Part shown: piece after piece, positions 16,121 to 25,301 of the stretch
Layout: each line of letters starts with the position of its first letter
Numbering within the stretch: position 1 is the stretch's first letter
Assembly: GCF_030409235.1 (NCBI RefSeq)
Contig: NZ_JAUFPO010000012.1
Location: forward strand, 26,525-90,524
Source of the DNA: Halomonas almeriensis
Lineage (GTDB): Bacteria > Pseudomonadota > Gammaproteobacteria > Pseudomonadales > Halomonadaceae
Direction of reading: 5' to 3'
Length of the DNA stretch: 64,000 nucleotides
Position numbers and translations under genes: made by a program
The notes under the pieces: model-generated
Seen by the model: the letters and a program-made list of their open reading frames with translations, nothing else
Database searches by the model: none
Told to the model about the DNA's origin: nothing

Positions 16121-17710
16121 ATGACAGACGCCAAGCAGGCCCATGAGACGGGGCTTCGTAGGACCTTCGCCATCATCTCCCACCCCGATGCGGGCAAGAC
16201 GACCATCACCGAGAAGATGCTGTTGTTCGGCAATGCCATCCAGATGGCGGGGTCGGTGAAGAGCAAGCGGGATGATCGCCACGCCACCTCCGACTGGATG
16301 AAGATGGAGCAAGAGCGGGGCATCTCGGTGACCACCTCGGTGATGCAGTTCCCCTATAACGGGCGCATCGTCAACCTGCTCGATACGCCGGGCCACGCTG
16401 ACTTCTCCGAGGATACCTACCGCACCCTGACGGCGGTGGACTCGGCCCTGATGGTCATCGACGGGGCCAAGGGTGTCGAGGACCGGACCATCAAGCTGAT
16501 GGATGTATGTCGGCTGCGGACCACGCCGATCCTGACCTTCATCAACAAGATGGACCGCGATACCCGTGATCCCATCGAGGTCATGGATGAAGTCGAGGAC
16601 GTACTCAAGATCCAGTGTGCACCGATGACCTGGCCGATCGGCATGGGGCGTCACTTCAAGGGGGTCTATCACCTCTACAATGACGTGATTCATCTTTACA
16701 AGCAGGGCCAGGGCAACCGTATTCCCGAGGACAATCGCATCGAGGGACTCGACAGCCCCGAGGTCGATGAGGTGCTGGGCGAAGATGCAGCCGAGGAACT
16801 GCGCATGGAGGTCGAGCTTGTGCGCGGTGCCTCGCATACCTTCGACCATGACGCCTATCTGCGCGGTGAGCTGTCGCCCGTGTATTTCGGTACCGCCATG
16901 GGCAATTTCGGCGTGCGCGAGATGCTGGACGGCTTCGTCGAATATGCGCCGTCCCCGCAGCCACGGGACACCAACCTGCGCACCGTGGAGGCCGAAGACG
17001 GCAGCTTCAGTGGCTTCGTCTTCAAGATCCAGGCCAACATGGACCCCAACCACCGCGACCGGGTGGCCTTCCTGCGGGTGTGTTCCGGCAAGTACGAGCG
17101 CCACATGAAGATGCGCCATGTGCGCGTCGGCAAGGATGTGAAGATTGCCGATGCCCTTACCTTCATGGCATCCGACCGCACGCATGTTGAAGAGGCGTGG
17201 CCCGGCGACATCATCGGTCTACACAACCACGGCACCATTCAGATCGGCGATACCTTCACCCAGGGCGAGAACATGCGCTTCACCGGCATCCCGCACTTCG
17301 CCCCGGAACTGTTCAAGCGCGTGCGCCTCACCGACCCGCTGAAGATGAAGGCACTGCAGAAAGGCCTGCAGCAGCTCTCGGAAGAGGGCGCTACGCAGGT
17401 GTTCATGCCGCTGGACAACAATGATCTGATCCTGGGCGCCGTGGGCGTGCTGCAGTTCGATGTGGTGGCCCATCGTCTCAAGCAGGAATACAAGGTCGAC
17501 TGCATCTACGAGGGCGTCAACGTCCAGACCGCCCGCTGGGTCGAATGCGACGACCCGAAGATGCTGGAAGACTTCAAGCGCAAGGTCAGCGCTAACCTCG
17601 CCATCGACGGCGGCGGTCACCTGACTTACATCGCCCCGACCCGCGTTAACCTGCAGATGACCCAGGAGCGCTGGCCCGACGTCAAGTTTCATCATACGAG
17701 GGAGCACTGA
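16121..17710 (+). CDS. prfC: peptide chain release factor 3
   Basis: RF3 is a translational GTPase that removes RF1 or RF2 from the ribosome after peptide release. The 529 residues match the usual length. The GTPase domain has SHPDAGKTT (G1, near residue 20), [14 protein letters not shown] (G3) and NKMDRDTRD (G4), followed by EF-Tu-like domain II and the C-terminal domain ending in [13 protein letters not shown]. It stands alone between two repeat elements. A perfect 8-bp hairpin begins 2 nt after the stop and may help end transcription. Confidence 0.97.
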   Translation: MTDAKQAHETGLRRTFAIISHPDAGKTTITEKMLLFGNAIQMAGSVKSKRDDRHATSDWMKMEQERGISVTTSVMQFPYNGRIVNLLDTPGHADFSEDTYRTLTAVDSALMVIDGAKGVEDRTIKLMDVCRLRTTPILTFINKMDRDTRDPIEVMDEVEDVLKIQCAPMTWPIGMGRHFKGVYHLYNDVIHLYKQGQGNRIPEDNRIEGLDSPEVDEVLGEDAAEELRMEVELVRGASHTFDHDAYLRGELSPVYFGTAMGNFGVREMLDGFVEYAPSPQPRDTNLRTVEAEDGSFSGFVFKIQANMDPNHRDRVAFLRVCSGKYERHMKMRHVRVGKDVKIADALTFMASDRTHVEEAWPGDIIGLHNHGTIQIGDTFTQGENMRFTGIPHFAPELFKRVRLTDPLKMKALQKGLQQLSEEGATQVFMPLDNNDLILGAVGVLQFDVVAHRLKQEYKVDCIYEGVNVQTARWVECDDPKMLEDFKRKVSANLAIDGGGHLTYIAPTRVNLQMTQERWPDVKFHHTREH

Positions 17711-17923
17711 CCCAGGCGCTGAGCGCCTGGAAGGACGCGGCTGACGCCGCTGAAAGAGCGAAGAACGGCGCTACGCGCCTTGAAGAGGGAAGATAAACCT
17801 TGACGCTCCCAACCCTGGGGCTAGCCTGGCACTCTTCACTCTTCACTCTTCACTCTTCACTCTTCACTCTTCACTCTTCACTCTTCACTCTTCACTCTTC
17901 ACTCTTCACTCTTCACTCTTCAC
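17711..17923. repeat. hairpin-array plus heptad-tail element (locus B)
   Basis: Three hairpins in a row: CCAGGCGC-TGA-GCGCCTGG (17712-17730), GCGGC-TGAC-GCCGC (17737-17750) and GGCGC-TAC-GCGCC (17767-17779), 25 and 30 nt apart and joined by purine linkers. A neck with AACCTTGACG and GGGGCTAGCCTGG follows. The tail is about 13 copies of the heptad ACTCTTC (17831-17923), the longest perfect array in the window. The TGA stop of the minus-strand acyl-CoA synthetase (17922-17920) lies in the last heptad. The element fills the whole gap between prfC and that gene. Confidence 0.9.
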
Positions 17924-19602
17924 AACCCCAACTCCTCCACGGCTTCTTCCCGCATCCTGAACTTCTGCACTTTGCCGGTGACGGTCATCGGGAATTCCTC
18001 GACGAACTTGATATAGCGGGGGATCTTGAAGTGGGCGATGCGGTCCTGGCAGAAGGCCTTGAGGGTGTCTTCGTCGAGTGATTCGCCTTCGCTGAGCTTG
18101 ACCCAGGCCATGATTTCCTCGCCGTACTTCTCGCTGGGTACGCCGATGACCTGAACGTCGGAGATGGCGGGGTGGGTGTAGAGAAAGTCCTCTATTTCGC
18201 GGGGGTAGATGTTCTCACCACCGCGGATGATCATGTCCTTGATTCGTCCCACGATGGCGACGTAGCCGTCGTCGTCCATGGTGGCCAGGTCGCCGGTGTG
18301 CATCCATCCGGCCTGGTCGATGGCGTCGTGGGTGGCCTCCGGATTGTTCCAGTAGCCGAGCATGACGCTGTAGCCGCGGGTACAGAGCTCGCCGGGTGTA
18401 CCGGGCGGTACCACACTGCCGTCGTCCGGGCTGGTCAGCTTGACCTCGGTGTGCGGGTGTATGGTGCCGACGGTGGTCACGCGCTTGTCGAACGGGGCGT
18501 CGGTCCTGGTCTGGAAGCTCACCGGGCTGGTTTCGGTCATGCCGTAACAGATGGTGACTTCCTGCATGTGCATGCGCTCGATGACGCGACGCATGACCTC
18601 GATGGGGCAGATGGAGCCGGCCATGATGCCGGTGCGCAGGGTCGAGAGGTCGAAGTGTTCGAACTCGGGGTGTTCGAGCTCGGCGATGAACATGGTGGGG
18701 ACCCCGTATAGCGCCGTGGCGCCTTCCTCACTAACGGCCTGGAGTGTCAGCAACGGATCGAAGCCCTGGTCGGGGTAGATCATGGTGCTGCCGTGGGTCA
18801 TGCAGCCCAGGTTGCCCATCACCATGCCGAAGCAGTGGTAGAGCGGGACCGGGATTACCATGCGGTCGCTGGCGTCGAGCTTCATGGTGCGGGCTACGAA
18901 AAAGCCGTTGTTGAGGATGTTGTGGTGCGAGAGGGTGGCGCCCTTGGGCGCGCCGGTGGTGCCCGAGGTGTACTGGATGTTGATCGCCTCGTCGAACTGC
19001 AGACTGGCCTGGCGCTCGGCCAGCGCTTTGGGGCTGACGTCACCGGCATGCTCGCGCATGGCCTGCCAGGAGAGGATGCCGGGCAGGGCGTGAGCGGCAT
19101 CGAGGCAGATGACTCGTTGCAGTTCGGGTAGGCGCTCGGATTGCCAGCTGTCTGCACCGCTGGCCTCGTTAAGTTCGGGCATCAGTTCGGCAAGCGCGGC
19201 GACATAATCCGACCCCTTGAAGGCACCCTGCAGTACCAGGGTCGAGGTGCCCGACTGGCGCAGCGCGTATTCCAGCTCGTGGGTTCTGTAGCTGGGGTTT
19301 ATATTGACCAGAATGGCGCCGAGCTTGGCCGTGGCGAACTGGGTGATCGCCCACTCGGCACGGTTGGGTGACCAGATGCCCACCCGATCACCTTTCTCCA
19401 CGCCCAGCGCCATCATCGCCCGCGCCACCCGATCCACTTCGTCACGCAGCTCCCGCCAGCTATAGCGCAGCCCCTGGTGACGGCTGATCAAGGCATCCCG
19501 ATCCCCGAACCGGGACACGGTGTCGTCGAAACAATCCCCGATGGTCTGGCCTTTCAGTGGGGTGTCGCTGACCCCGCTGACGTAGCTGATCCGGCGTGAC
19601 AT
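17920..19602 (-). CDS. AMP-binding acyl-CoA synthetase
   Basis: ATP-dependent acyl-CoA ligase of the ANL superfamily (560 residues) that activates a carboxylic acid as adenylate and then CoA thioester. The P-loop-like motif [15 protein letters not shown] is near residue 215, [10 protein letters not shown] in the middle, [15 protein letters not shown] and the hinge region [13 protein letters not shown] later, and the catalytic-lysine block [13 protein letters not shown] at the C-terminus. It lies downstream of a LiuR-like MerR regulator and near branched-chain catabolism genes, so a branched or medium-chain acid substrate is likely but not provable. Repeat elements flank it on both sides. Confidence 0.9.
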   Translation of the reverse strand: MSRRISYVSGVSDTPLKGQTIGDCFDDTVSRFGDRDALISRHQGLRYSWRELRDEVDRVARAMMALGVEKGDRVGIWSPNRAEWAITQFATAKLGAILVNINPSYRTHELEYALRQSGTSTLVLQGAFKGSDYVAALAELMPELNEASGADSWQSERLPELQRVICLDAAHALPGILSWQAMREHAGDVSPKALAERQASLQFDEAINIQYTSGTTGAPKGATLSHHNILNNGFFVARTMKLDASDRMVIPVPLYHCFGMVMGNLGCMTHGSTMIYPDQGFDPLLTLQAVSEEGATALYGVPTMFIAELEHPEFEHFDLSTLRTGIMAGSICPIEVMRRVIERMHMQEVTICYGMTETSPVSFQTRTDAPFDKRVTTVGTIHPHTEVKLTSPDDGSVVPPGTPGELCTRGYSVMLGYWNNPEATHDAIDQAGWMHTGDLATMDDDGYVAIVGRIKDMIIRGGENIYPREIEDFLYTHPAISDVQVIGVPSEKYGEEIMAWVKLSEGESLDEDTLKAFCQDRIAHFKIPRYIKFVEEFPMTVTGKVQKFRMREEAVEELGL

Positions 19603-19624
19603 GGTGGCTCCATTGTTGTTGGAT

Positions 19625-19805
19625 GGCGGTTGACGCCGTTACGAGAACGAAGAGGGGAGAACGGCGCTACGCGCCTGGAAGAGGTAAGAACGCGGCTGGC
19701 GCCGCTTGAAGAGGGAAGAACGGCGCTTCGCGCCTGGAAGAAAACCCTTTACACCATACACCCTGGCTACCTTCTTCCTTCTTCCTTCTTCCTTCTTCCT
19801 TCTTC
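19625..19805. repeat. hairpin-array plus heptad-tail element (locus C)
   Basis: It lies between merR and the acyl-CoA synthetase gene, both minus strand. GGCGC-TAC-GCGCC (19663-19675), GCGGC-TGGC-GCCGC (19692-19705) and GGCGC-TTC-GCGCC (19722-19734) are spaced 29 and 30 nt, with linkers GGAAGAGGTAAGAAC and GAAGAGGGAAGAAC; a degenerate first unit is at about 19625-19638. After a neck ending in CCCTGGCTAC, the tail is (CTTCTTC) five times at 19771-19805. The tail touches the TAG stop of the MerR gene (19807-19805). Confidence 0.9.
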
Positions 19806-20284
19806 TAGCTACCGGCGCCGAGCTTCCCCAACGCTTCCCTCGCTTTCTGTTCGACGTCGTCCATTTCCCGCCGCATCTGGCGGATGTCGTCTTCCTGGCG
19901 TTCGAGCTCGGCGCGTTTTTCCTCGAGGATCTCGATCAGGCGCTGGAGCTGTCGGGTGTTTCCGTCGGGCATGGCGTCGTACATCATCACCACTTCGCGG
20001 ATCTCGGCGAGGGAAAACCCGAGGCGCTTGCCTCTCAGGGTGAGCTTGAGACGCACGCGGTCCTTGTCGCGGTAGATACGCTTCTGCCCCTGCCGTTGTG
20101 GGGCAAGCAGTCCTTCCTGCTCGTAGAAGCGGATCGTGCGGGGTGTGACGTCGAATAACCTGGCCAGCTCGCTGATGCTATAAGTGCGTTGCTGTCGGGG
20201 CAGTGCCTGGCTGCTGGCATCGCTGCCGCTGATTGTCGCCTGGTCGGCTGATGCGTGCTTTTCTGCGGTCGTCTCTTCGCTCAT
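19805..20284 (-). CDS. MerR-family regulator, LiuR-like
   Basis: A 159-residue DNA-binding regulator. The MerR winged helix-turn-helix is at about 38-105 (TYSISELARLFDVTPRTIRFYEQEGLL), followed by a long dimerisation helix (LIEILEEKRAELERQEDDI). No cysteine metal site is visible, consistent with the LiuR group that controls leucine and isovalerate catabolism. I start at the ATG at 20284 because the longer frame to 20581 adds a low-complexity arginine-rich stretch that overlaps the promoter region. It is divergent from the acyl-CoA dehydrogenase operon, and a perfect palindrome lies between them. Confidence 0.85.
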   Translation of the reverse strand: MSEETTAEKHASADQATISGSDASSQALPRQQRTYSISELARLFDVTPRTIRFYEQEGLLAPQRQGQKRIYRDKDRVRLKLTLRGKRLGFSLAEIREVVMMYDAMPDGNTRQLQRLIEILEEKRAELERQEDDIRQMRREMDDVEQKAREALGKLGAGS

Positions 20285-20391
20285 CGAGTGTAGGTATCCT
20301 GTTGACCTCTGAGCGGCCTGGCTTCGAGGCTTCGTCGTTCGGAACGGTGCCTGGAGAAGCGTTTGCCGATATGTCGCAAAGCCTAGATCAG

Positions 20392-20409
20392 CTTTACGTT
20401 TACGTAAAG
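20392..20409. promoter_or_regulatory. perfect palindrome, probable MerR/LiuR-type operator
   Basis: CTTTACGT-TT-ACGTAAAG, with 8-bp perfect arms, lies in the 295-nt divergent gap between the MerR regulator gene and the acyl-CoA dehydrogenase gene. MerR proteins bind palindromes of this size between -35 and -10, and from memory LiuR sites have a similar TTTACG/CGTAAA core. Binding by the adjacent regulator is an inference. Nothing else was recognised in this gap. Confidence 0.6.
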
Positions 20410-20579
20410 TGCTTGTTCGACCATGGTGAGGTGTGGGATAAACCAAGCAACTGCTAGGGTAAATGAAGCTGCATGCTCGGGGCATGGGTCCCGGTCGGCG
20501 CGAGGGCGTCAGCGGCTCGCTGCCTGGCAGTACCTGCCCGGGCGTCGCCCGGTTTCCTGTCATCTTGTGAGAGGTTCCC

Positions 20580-21746
20580 ATGGATTTTGCGCTGAGCGAG
20601 GATCAGAAGGCACTGGCCACTGCGGCCGCGGATTTTGCCCGGGCGGAGTTAAGCGAGCATGCCGCCGGCTGGGATGCGGAGTCTCATTTTCCCGTGGATG
20701 TGATTCGGCGCGCCGGAGAGGCCGGCTTTCTGGGCATTTATATTGCCGAGGAGCAGGGTGGTCTGGGCCTGTCGCGTCTCGATGCGTCCCTGATCTTCGA
20801 GCAGCTGGCCCAGGGCTGCGTCTCTACCACGGCCTACCTGACCATACACAACATGGTGACCTGGATGGTCGCCGGTTGGGGCAGCGACGGTCTGCGTGAT
20901 CAATACCTCGCGTCGATGATAGCGGGCGAGTCGCTGGGCTCCTATTGCCTGACGGAACCCGGCGCCGGCTCGGATGCGGCGAGCCTTAAGACCCGGGCGG
21001 TGCGCGATGGCGATGACTATGTGCTGAATGGTTCCAAGATGTTCATCTCCGGCGCCGGTGCTACCCAGATGCTGGTGGTCATGGCGCGCACCGGTGAGCC
21101 CGACAGTGGTGCCGCGGGGGTCTCGGCCTTGCTGGTCCCTGCGGACGCCGCCGGCATCGAGTACGGCAGGAACGAGGACAAGATGGGATGGAAGAGCCAG
21201 CCGACCCGTCTGGTGAGCTTCGATGATGTTCGCGTGCCGGTCGGTAATCGCCTGGGGGAAGAGGGCGAAGGCTTCCGGCTGGCCATGCGCGGTCTGGATG
21301 GCGGCCGCCTGAACATCGCCAGCTGTTCGCTGGGGGCCGCCCAGCAGGCGCTGACCCTGGCGCGCGACTATATGGCCCAGCGCAAACAGTTCGGACGCGA
21401 GCTGTCGACCTTTCAGGCCTTGCAGTTCAAGCTTGCCGACATGGCCAGCGAGCTGACCGCGGCGCGGCTGATGGTGCGCCACGCCGCCTGGCGGCTGGAT
21501 GCACAGGATCCGGAGGCCACGGCCCACTGTGCCATGGCCAAGCGGTATGCTACGGATGCCGGCTTTAACGTCTGCAACGAGGCCCTGCAACTGCATGGTG
21601 GCTATGGCTATATTCGTGAGTATCCTCTGGAGCGTCTGGTGCGGGATACGCGGGTCCATCAGATCCTCGAGGGTACCAACGAGATCATGCGGTTGATCGT
21701 GGCGCGCCGCCTGCTGGCCGACGGTGTCATCGAGTCCTTTCAATAA
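20580..21746 (+). CDS. acyl-CoA dehydrogenase, probably isobutyryl-CoA dehydrogenase
   Basis: FAD-dependent acyl-CoA dehydrogenase of 388 residues, oxidising a short branched acyl-CoA to the enoyl-CoA with electron transfer to ETF. FAD-binding signatures CLTEPGAGSDAAS and FISGAGAT are near residues 125-160; RKQFGRELSTFQALQFKLADM and LQLHGGYGYIREYPLERLVRDTR follow; ILEGTNEIMR at the C-terminus holds the catalytic glutamate region. The downstream 3-hydroxyisobutyryl-CoA hydrolase and 3-hydroxyisobutyrate dehydrogenase point to valine breakdown, making isobutyryl-CoA the likely substrate. It opens the plus-strand operon under the palindrome at 20392. Confidence 0.88.
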   Translation: MDFALSEDQKALATAAADFARAELSEHAAGWDAESHFPVDVIRRAGEAGFLGIYIAEEQGGLGLSRLDASLIFEQLAQGCVSTTAYLTIHNMVTWMVAGWGSDGLRDQYLASMIAGESLGSYCLTEPGAGSDAASLKTRAVRDGDDYVLNGSKMFISGAGATQMLVVMARTGEPDSGAAGVSALLVPADAAGIEYGRNEDKMGWKSQPTRLVSFDDVRVPVGNRLGEEGEGFRLAMRGLDGGRLNIASCSLGAAQQALTLARDYMAQRKQFGRELSTFQALQFKLADMASELTAARLMVRHAAWRLDAQDPEATAHCAMAKRYATDAGFNVCNEALQLHGGYGYIREYPLERLVRDTRVHQILEGTNEIMRLIVARRLLADGVIESFQ

Positions 21747-21773
21747 CTTTTAACCCCTCTCAGGAGAGTTCGG

Positions 21774-22889
21774 ATGAGCGAAGCCCTGGTGCACTTTGAA
21801 GAATGCCCTACGCGCGGGGGAGGACGCCTTGGTCTGGCTCGGTTGAATGCGCCGAAAGCCCTCAATGCCCTGTCGCTCGGTATGATCCAGTTGCTGAACG
21901 AGCAGCTGGATGCCTGGGAGCAGGATGACGAGATCGTGGCCATCTGGCTGGAAGGTGCCGGTGACAAGGCCTTCTGTGCCGGTGGTGATGTGGTGGCGCT
22001 GTATCGCGCCCTCGAGCAGAATCGTCAATCGCCGTTTCCGGCCAGCTACTTTGCCGCCGAATATCGTCTCGACCATCGGCTGCATACCTGTGCCAAGCCG
22101 CTGCTGGTGTGGGGCGATGGCATCATCATGGGCGGTGGCGTAGGGCTGATGGCCGGTGGCTTTCAGCGCCTGGTCACCGAGACCAGCCTGATGGCCATGC
22201 CGGAAATCACCATAGGCCTGTACCCGGACGTGGGCGCCAGCTGGTTGCTGGCCCGTCTGCCGAGGGGGATCGGTGCCTATCTGGGCCTGACGGGAGCGCA
22301 GCTCAATGCCCGTGACATGCTGGACCTGGGGCTGGCGGATCGCTTCGTGCCGCGTGACCGGCGTGATGCACTGCTGGCGGCGCTGACCGAGGCGGATTAC
22401 GAGGCGCACGACATGGCCGGCTGTCGTGGCGCGGTGATCGAGGCGGTGGCGAGTGTCGAGGATCGGCGCCAGGCCCCGCAAGGGCAGGTCATGGCGCAAC
22501 GCGATCATGTCCAGGCGCTGACCGATCGCGGCACGGTCAGCGAGGCCGTGACGCAGGTGCTGAATGATGATAGCGAGGATGCCTGGCTCGCTGCCAACCG
22601 CCAGCGGCTGGCCACGGGCTGCCCGATGACCGCCCATCTGGTGTGGCGGATGCTGGAACGCCATCGTCACAGCAGCCTGGCCGAAGCATTTCGCGATGAG
22701 CTCGGCGTGTCGGTCCAGGTGTCTCACCACGGGGATGTCGGCGAGGGCGTCAGGGCCCTGCTGGTCGACAAGGACAAGCAGCCGCGCTGGTCGCATGCCG
22801 ACGTGGCCAGCGTGCCGCCGGCGGACGTCGAGGCTCTTCTGCGCTCGCCCTGGGCTGACGCCGAGCACCCCTTGAAAGATCTGGGCTGA
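21774..22889 (+). CDS. 3-hydroxyisobutyryl-CoA hydrolase
   Basis: Crotonase-fold enzyme of 371 residues, longer than simple enoyl-CoA hydratases (about 260), as expected for 3-hydroxyisobutyryl-CoA hydrolase. Diagnostic blocks: KAFCAGGDVVALYRAL near residue 62, GIIMGGGVGLMAGG near 115 and MPEITIGLYPDVGASWLL near 142, which carries the catalytic acidic region. It removes CoA from 3-hydroxyisobutyryl-CoA in valine catabolism. A ribosome site (AGGAGAG) precedes the ATG, and the gene lies 27 nt after the dehydrogenase. No separate enoyl-CoA hydratase for the preceding step is present here. Confidence 0.9.
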   Translation: MSEALVHFEECPTRGGGRLGLARLNAPKALNALSLGMIQLLNEQLDAWEQDDEIVAIWLEGAGDKAFCAGGDVVALYRALEQNRQSPFPASYFAAEYRLDHRLHTCAKPLLVWGDGIIMGGGVGLMAGGFQRLVTETSLMAMPEITIGLYPDVGASWLLARLPRGIGAYLGLTGAQLNARDMLDLGLADRFVPRDRRDALLAALTEADYEAHDMAGCRGAVIEAVASVEDRRQAPQGQVMAQRDHVQALTDRGTVSEAVTQVLNDDSEDAWLAANRQRLATGCPMTAHLVWRMLERHRHSSLAEAFRDELGVSVQVSHHGDVGEGVRALLVDKDKQPRWSHADVASVPPADVEALLRSPWADAEHPLKDLG

Positions 22890-22972
22890 ACGGCGTGTGA
22901 CCCGAGCCTTGGCGGAAATCCGCCAGTGATTCGAAGCGCAGCATCCTGCTGCCAACATCGAGGAGCAACGCC

Positions 22973-23872
22973 ATGAATATCGCCTTTATCGGACTGGGCA
23001 ACATGGGCATGCCCATGGCCGGCAACCTGCTGGCCGCCGGACATGATGTCGTCGTCAATGATCTGGTCGAGGACGCCATGCAGGCCCTGGAGGAACAAGG
23101 GGCAAAACGCGCGGCGAGCGCCGCAGCGGCCTGCGCCGAGGCCGAGGTGGTAATCTCGATGCTGCCTGCCGGGGAGCATGTGCGCGGACTTTATCTGGGT
23201 ATCGAGGGGCCCGGGCTGCTGGATACCCTAACGCACCAGCCCTTGATCATCGATGCCTCGACGATATCCCCGGAAGACGCCCGCCGGGTGGGTCAGGCGG
23301 CCCGCGAGCGTGGCCTGACCTACTTGGACGCGCCGGTTTCCGGCGGCATCGGTGGCGCCCGGGCAGGAAGCCTGACCTTCATCGTCGGCGGTGATGCCGC
23401 CGGGTTCGATCAGGCCATGCCGGTGCTCGAGTGCATGGGGCGCAACGTCTTCCATGCCGGCGATATCGGTGATGGTCAGGTGGCAAAGATCTGCAACAAC
23501 ATGCTGCTGGGCATCCTGATGAGCGGCACGGCGGAAGCCTTGGCGTTGGGCGTGAAGAATGGCCTGGACCCGGCTGTGCTGTCGGAGATCATGAAGCAGA
23601 GCAGTGGTGGCAACTGGGCACTCAATGTTTATAACCCCTGGCCGGGGGTGATGCCCGAGTCGGCGGCGTCGCGGAACTACGAGGGCGGTTTTCTCACCGA
23701 TCTGATGGCCAAGGATTTGGGGCTGGCCTGGGAGCTGGCGCAGAAAGCACGCACTAGCGTGCCCATGGGCTCCCAGGCGCGCAATCTGTTCGTTCTGCAC
23801 AGTGCCCAGGGGTATGGTGGTCGGGATTTCTCGAGCATTCAGTGGCTTTATCGAGCCGGCGAGGATGTCTGA
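22973..23872 (+). CDS. mmsB: 3-hydroxyisobutyrate dehydrogenase
   Basis: NAD-dependent beta-hydroxyacid dehydrogenase of 299 residues converting 3-hydroxyisobutyrate to methylmalonate semialdehyde. The Rossmann motif GLGNMGMPMAGNL is at residues 7-19, DAPVSGGIGGA in the substrate loop, and the catalytic lysine in GQVAKICNNMLLG. It ends the valine-branch operon; the next enzyme, methylmalonate-semialdehyde dehydrogenase (mmsA), is not in the window. GAGGAG lies 7 nt before the start. Confidence 0.93.
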   Translation: MNIAFIGLGNMGMPMAGNLLAAGHDVVVNDLVEDAMQALEEQGAKRAASAAAACAEAEVVISMLPAGEHVRGLYLGIEGPGLLDTLTHQPLIIDASTISPEDARRVGQAARERGLTYLDAPVSGGIGGARAGSLTFIVGGDAAGFDQAMPVLECMGRNVFHAGDIGDGQVAKICNNMLLGILMSGTAEALALGVKNGLDPAVLSEIMKQSSGGNWALNVYNPWPGVMPESAASRNYEGGFLTDLMAKDLGLAWELAQKARTSVPMGSQARNLFVLHSAQGYGGRDFSSIQWLYRAGEDV

Positions 23873-23906
23873 TCCGGCGTGACAAGAGGCGCGACGCCGG
23901 TACAGC

Positions 23907-23935
23907 TTGGTTTTGCCTGGCTTTTAGTCTATATT
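23907..23935 (+). promoter_or_regulatory. predicted promoter for gcdH
   Basis: TTGGTT (23907-23912), a 17-nt spacer and TATATT (23930-23935) sit in a locally AT-rich stretch about 30 nt upstream of the gcdH start. It is the best sigma-70-like pattern in this gap and separates gcdH transcription from mmsB. Confidence 0.5.
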
Positions 23936-23966
23936 TTATAAAAATGTCGATATTATGGAGCCATGC

Positions 23967-25154
23967 ATGAGCCAGATTACCCCCATGACCTGGGATGACC
24001 CCTTCCGCCTGGTCGACCAGCTCGAGGAAGATGAGCGCCTCGTCCAGCAGACCGCCCATGACTACTGTCAGGAAAAGCTGATGCCGCGGGTGCTGGAAGC
24101 CAACCGGCATGAGCGCTTCGACCGCGAGATCATGAACGAGATGGGCGAGTTGGGGCTGCTGGGATCCACCATCGAGGGCTATGGCTGTGCAGGCATGAAC
24201 TATGTCAGCTATGGCCTGATCGCCCGCGAGGTCGAACGCGTGGATTCCGGCTATCGCAGTGCCATGAGCGTCCAGTCCAGCCTGGTCATGTATCCCATCC
24301 ATGCCTTCGGCAGCGAGTCGCAGAAGGAGAAATACCTGCCCCGCTTGGCCAGCGGCGAGTGGGCGGGGGCCTTCGGCTTGACCGAGCCGGACCATGGCTC
24401 GGATCCGGGCAGCATGTCGACTCGGGCGATGCGCACCGCCGATGGCTGGCGCCTCAACGGGACCAAGACGTGGATTACCAACTCCCCGATCGCCGATGTC
24501 TTCGTGGTCTGGGCGCGCGACGAGGAAGGTGTGGTGCGCGGTTTCATCCTCGAAAAGAACATGCCGGGCCTCACGGCCCCGAAGATTGACGGCAAGTTCA
24601 GCCTGCGTGCCTCGGTGACCGGACAGATCGCCATGCAGGATGTCGAGGTCAGCGATGATCAGCGCCTTCCGGAGGTCACCGGCCTCAAGGGGCCGTTCTC
24701 GTGTCTCAACCGGGCACGCTACGGCATCGCATGGGGCACCATGGGGGCCGCCGAGGCCTGCTGGCATGCCGCCCGCGACTACACCCTGGAGCGCAAGCAG
24801 TTCGGCCGCCTCCTGGCCGCCAATCAGCTCATCCAGAAGAAGCTCGCCGACATGCAGACCGAAATCGCCCTGGGACTTCAGGGCACGCTGCGCGCCGGTC
24901 GCATGATCGACGACGGTCAGCTTGTGCCCGAGGTGATCTCGCTGATCAAGCGCAACAACTGCGGCAAGTCCCTGGATATCGCCCGCCAGGCCCGCGACAT
25001 GCACGGTGGCAATGGCATCAGCGATGAATATCACGTGATCCGCCACGTGATGAACCTTGAAGCGGTCAATACCTACGAAGGCACCCATGACGTCCACGCG
25101 CTGATTCTGGGGAGAGCGCAGACCGGTCTGCAGGCGTTCACGGGTGAGGGTTGA
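23967..25154 (+). CDS. gcdH: glutaryl-CoA dehydrogenase
   Basis: FAD enzyme that oxidises and decarboxylates glutaryl-CoA to crotonyl-CoA in lysine, tryptophan and glutarate degradation. The 395 residues carry family signatures: [35 protein letters not shown] (FAD), [41 protein letters not shown] and [18 protein letters not shown], the last with the catalytic glutamate. The ATG at 23967 is preferred over 23955 because GGAG lies 5-6 nt ahead of it. The neighbouring CaiB-type CoA-transferase fits glutarate activation. The last codons and stop already follow the 7-bp phase of a repeat array. Confidence 0.93.
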   Translation: MSQITPMTWDDPFRLVDQLEEDERLVQQTAHDYCQEKLMPRVLEANRHERFDREIMNEMGELGLLGSTIEGYGCAGMNYVSYGLIAREVERVDSGYRSAMSVQSSLVMYPIHAFGSESQKEKYLPRLASGEWAGAFGLTEPDHGSDPGSMSTRAMRTADGWRLNGTKTWITNSPIADVFVVWARDEEGVVRGFILEKNMPGLTAPKIDGKFSLRASVTGQIAMQDVEVSDDQRLPEVTGLKGPFSCLNRARYGIAWGTMGAAEACWHAARDYTLERKQFGRLLAANQLIQKKLADMQTEIALGLQGTLRAGRMIDDGQLVPEVISLIKRNNCGKSLDIARQARDMHGGNGISDEYHVIRHVMNLEAVNTYEGTHDVHALILGRAQTGLQAFTGEG

Positions 25155-25199
25155 TGGGTAAGTTGTGAGGTGTGAAGTGTGAGGAGTGAGGTGTGAATG
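25142..25199. repeat. purine-strand heptad array at the gcdH 3' end (locus J)
   Basis: Eight heptads in register: GGGTGAG, GGTTGAT, GGGTAAG, TTGTGAG, GTGTGAA, GTGTGAG, GAGTGAG, GTGTGAA. The array starts inside the last gcdH codons, and the gcdH TGA (25152-25154) is part of the second heptad. Its complement is the CACCTCA-type heptad seen at 28631-28679. This locus has no facing pyrimidine arm nearby. Confidence 0.8.
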
Positions 25200-25301
25200 G
25201 GGTGCGCTCGGTGTACCTCAAGCTGCTCGTCGATTCATGCAGTGTTGGCCGTTACCGGAGATATGGGCCAGAGGGCGATGCAGCCTGTAGCCGGGAGCGA
25301 G

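Noticed and set aside
15851-19805. CRISPR array
   Set aside because: The roughly 30-nt units are spaced regularly, but the parts between hairpins are conserved purine linkers, not unique spacers, and there are no cas genes.
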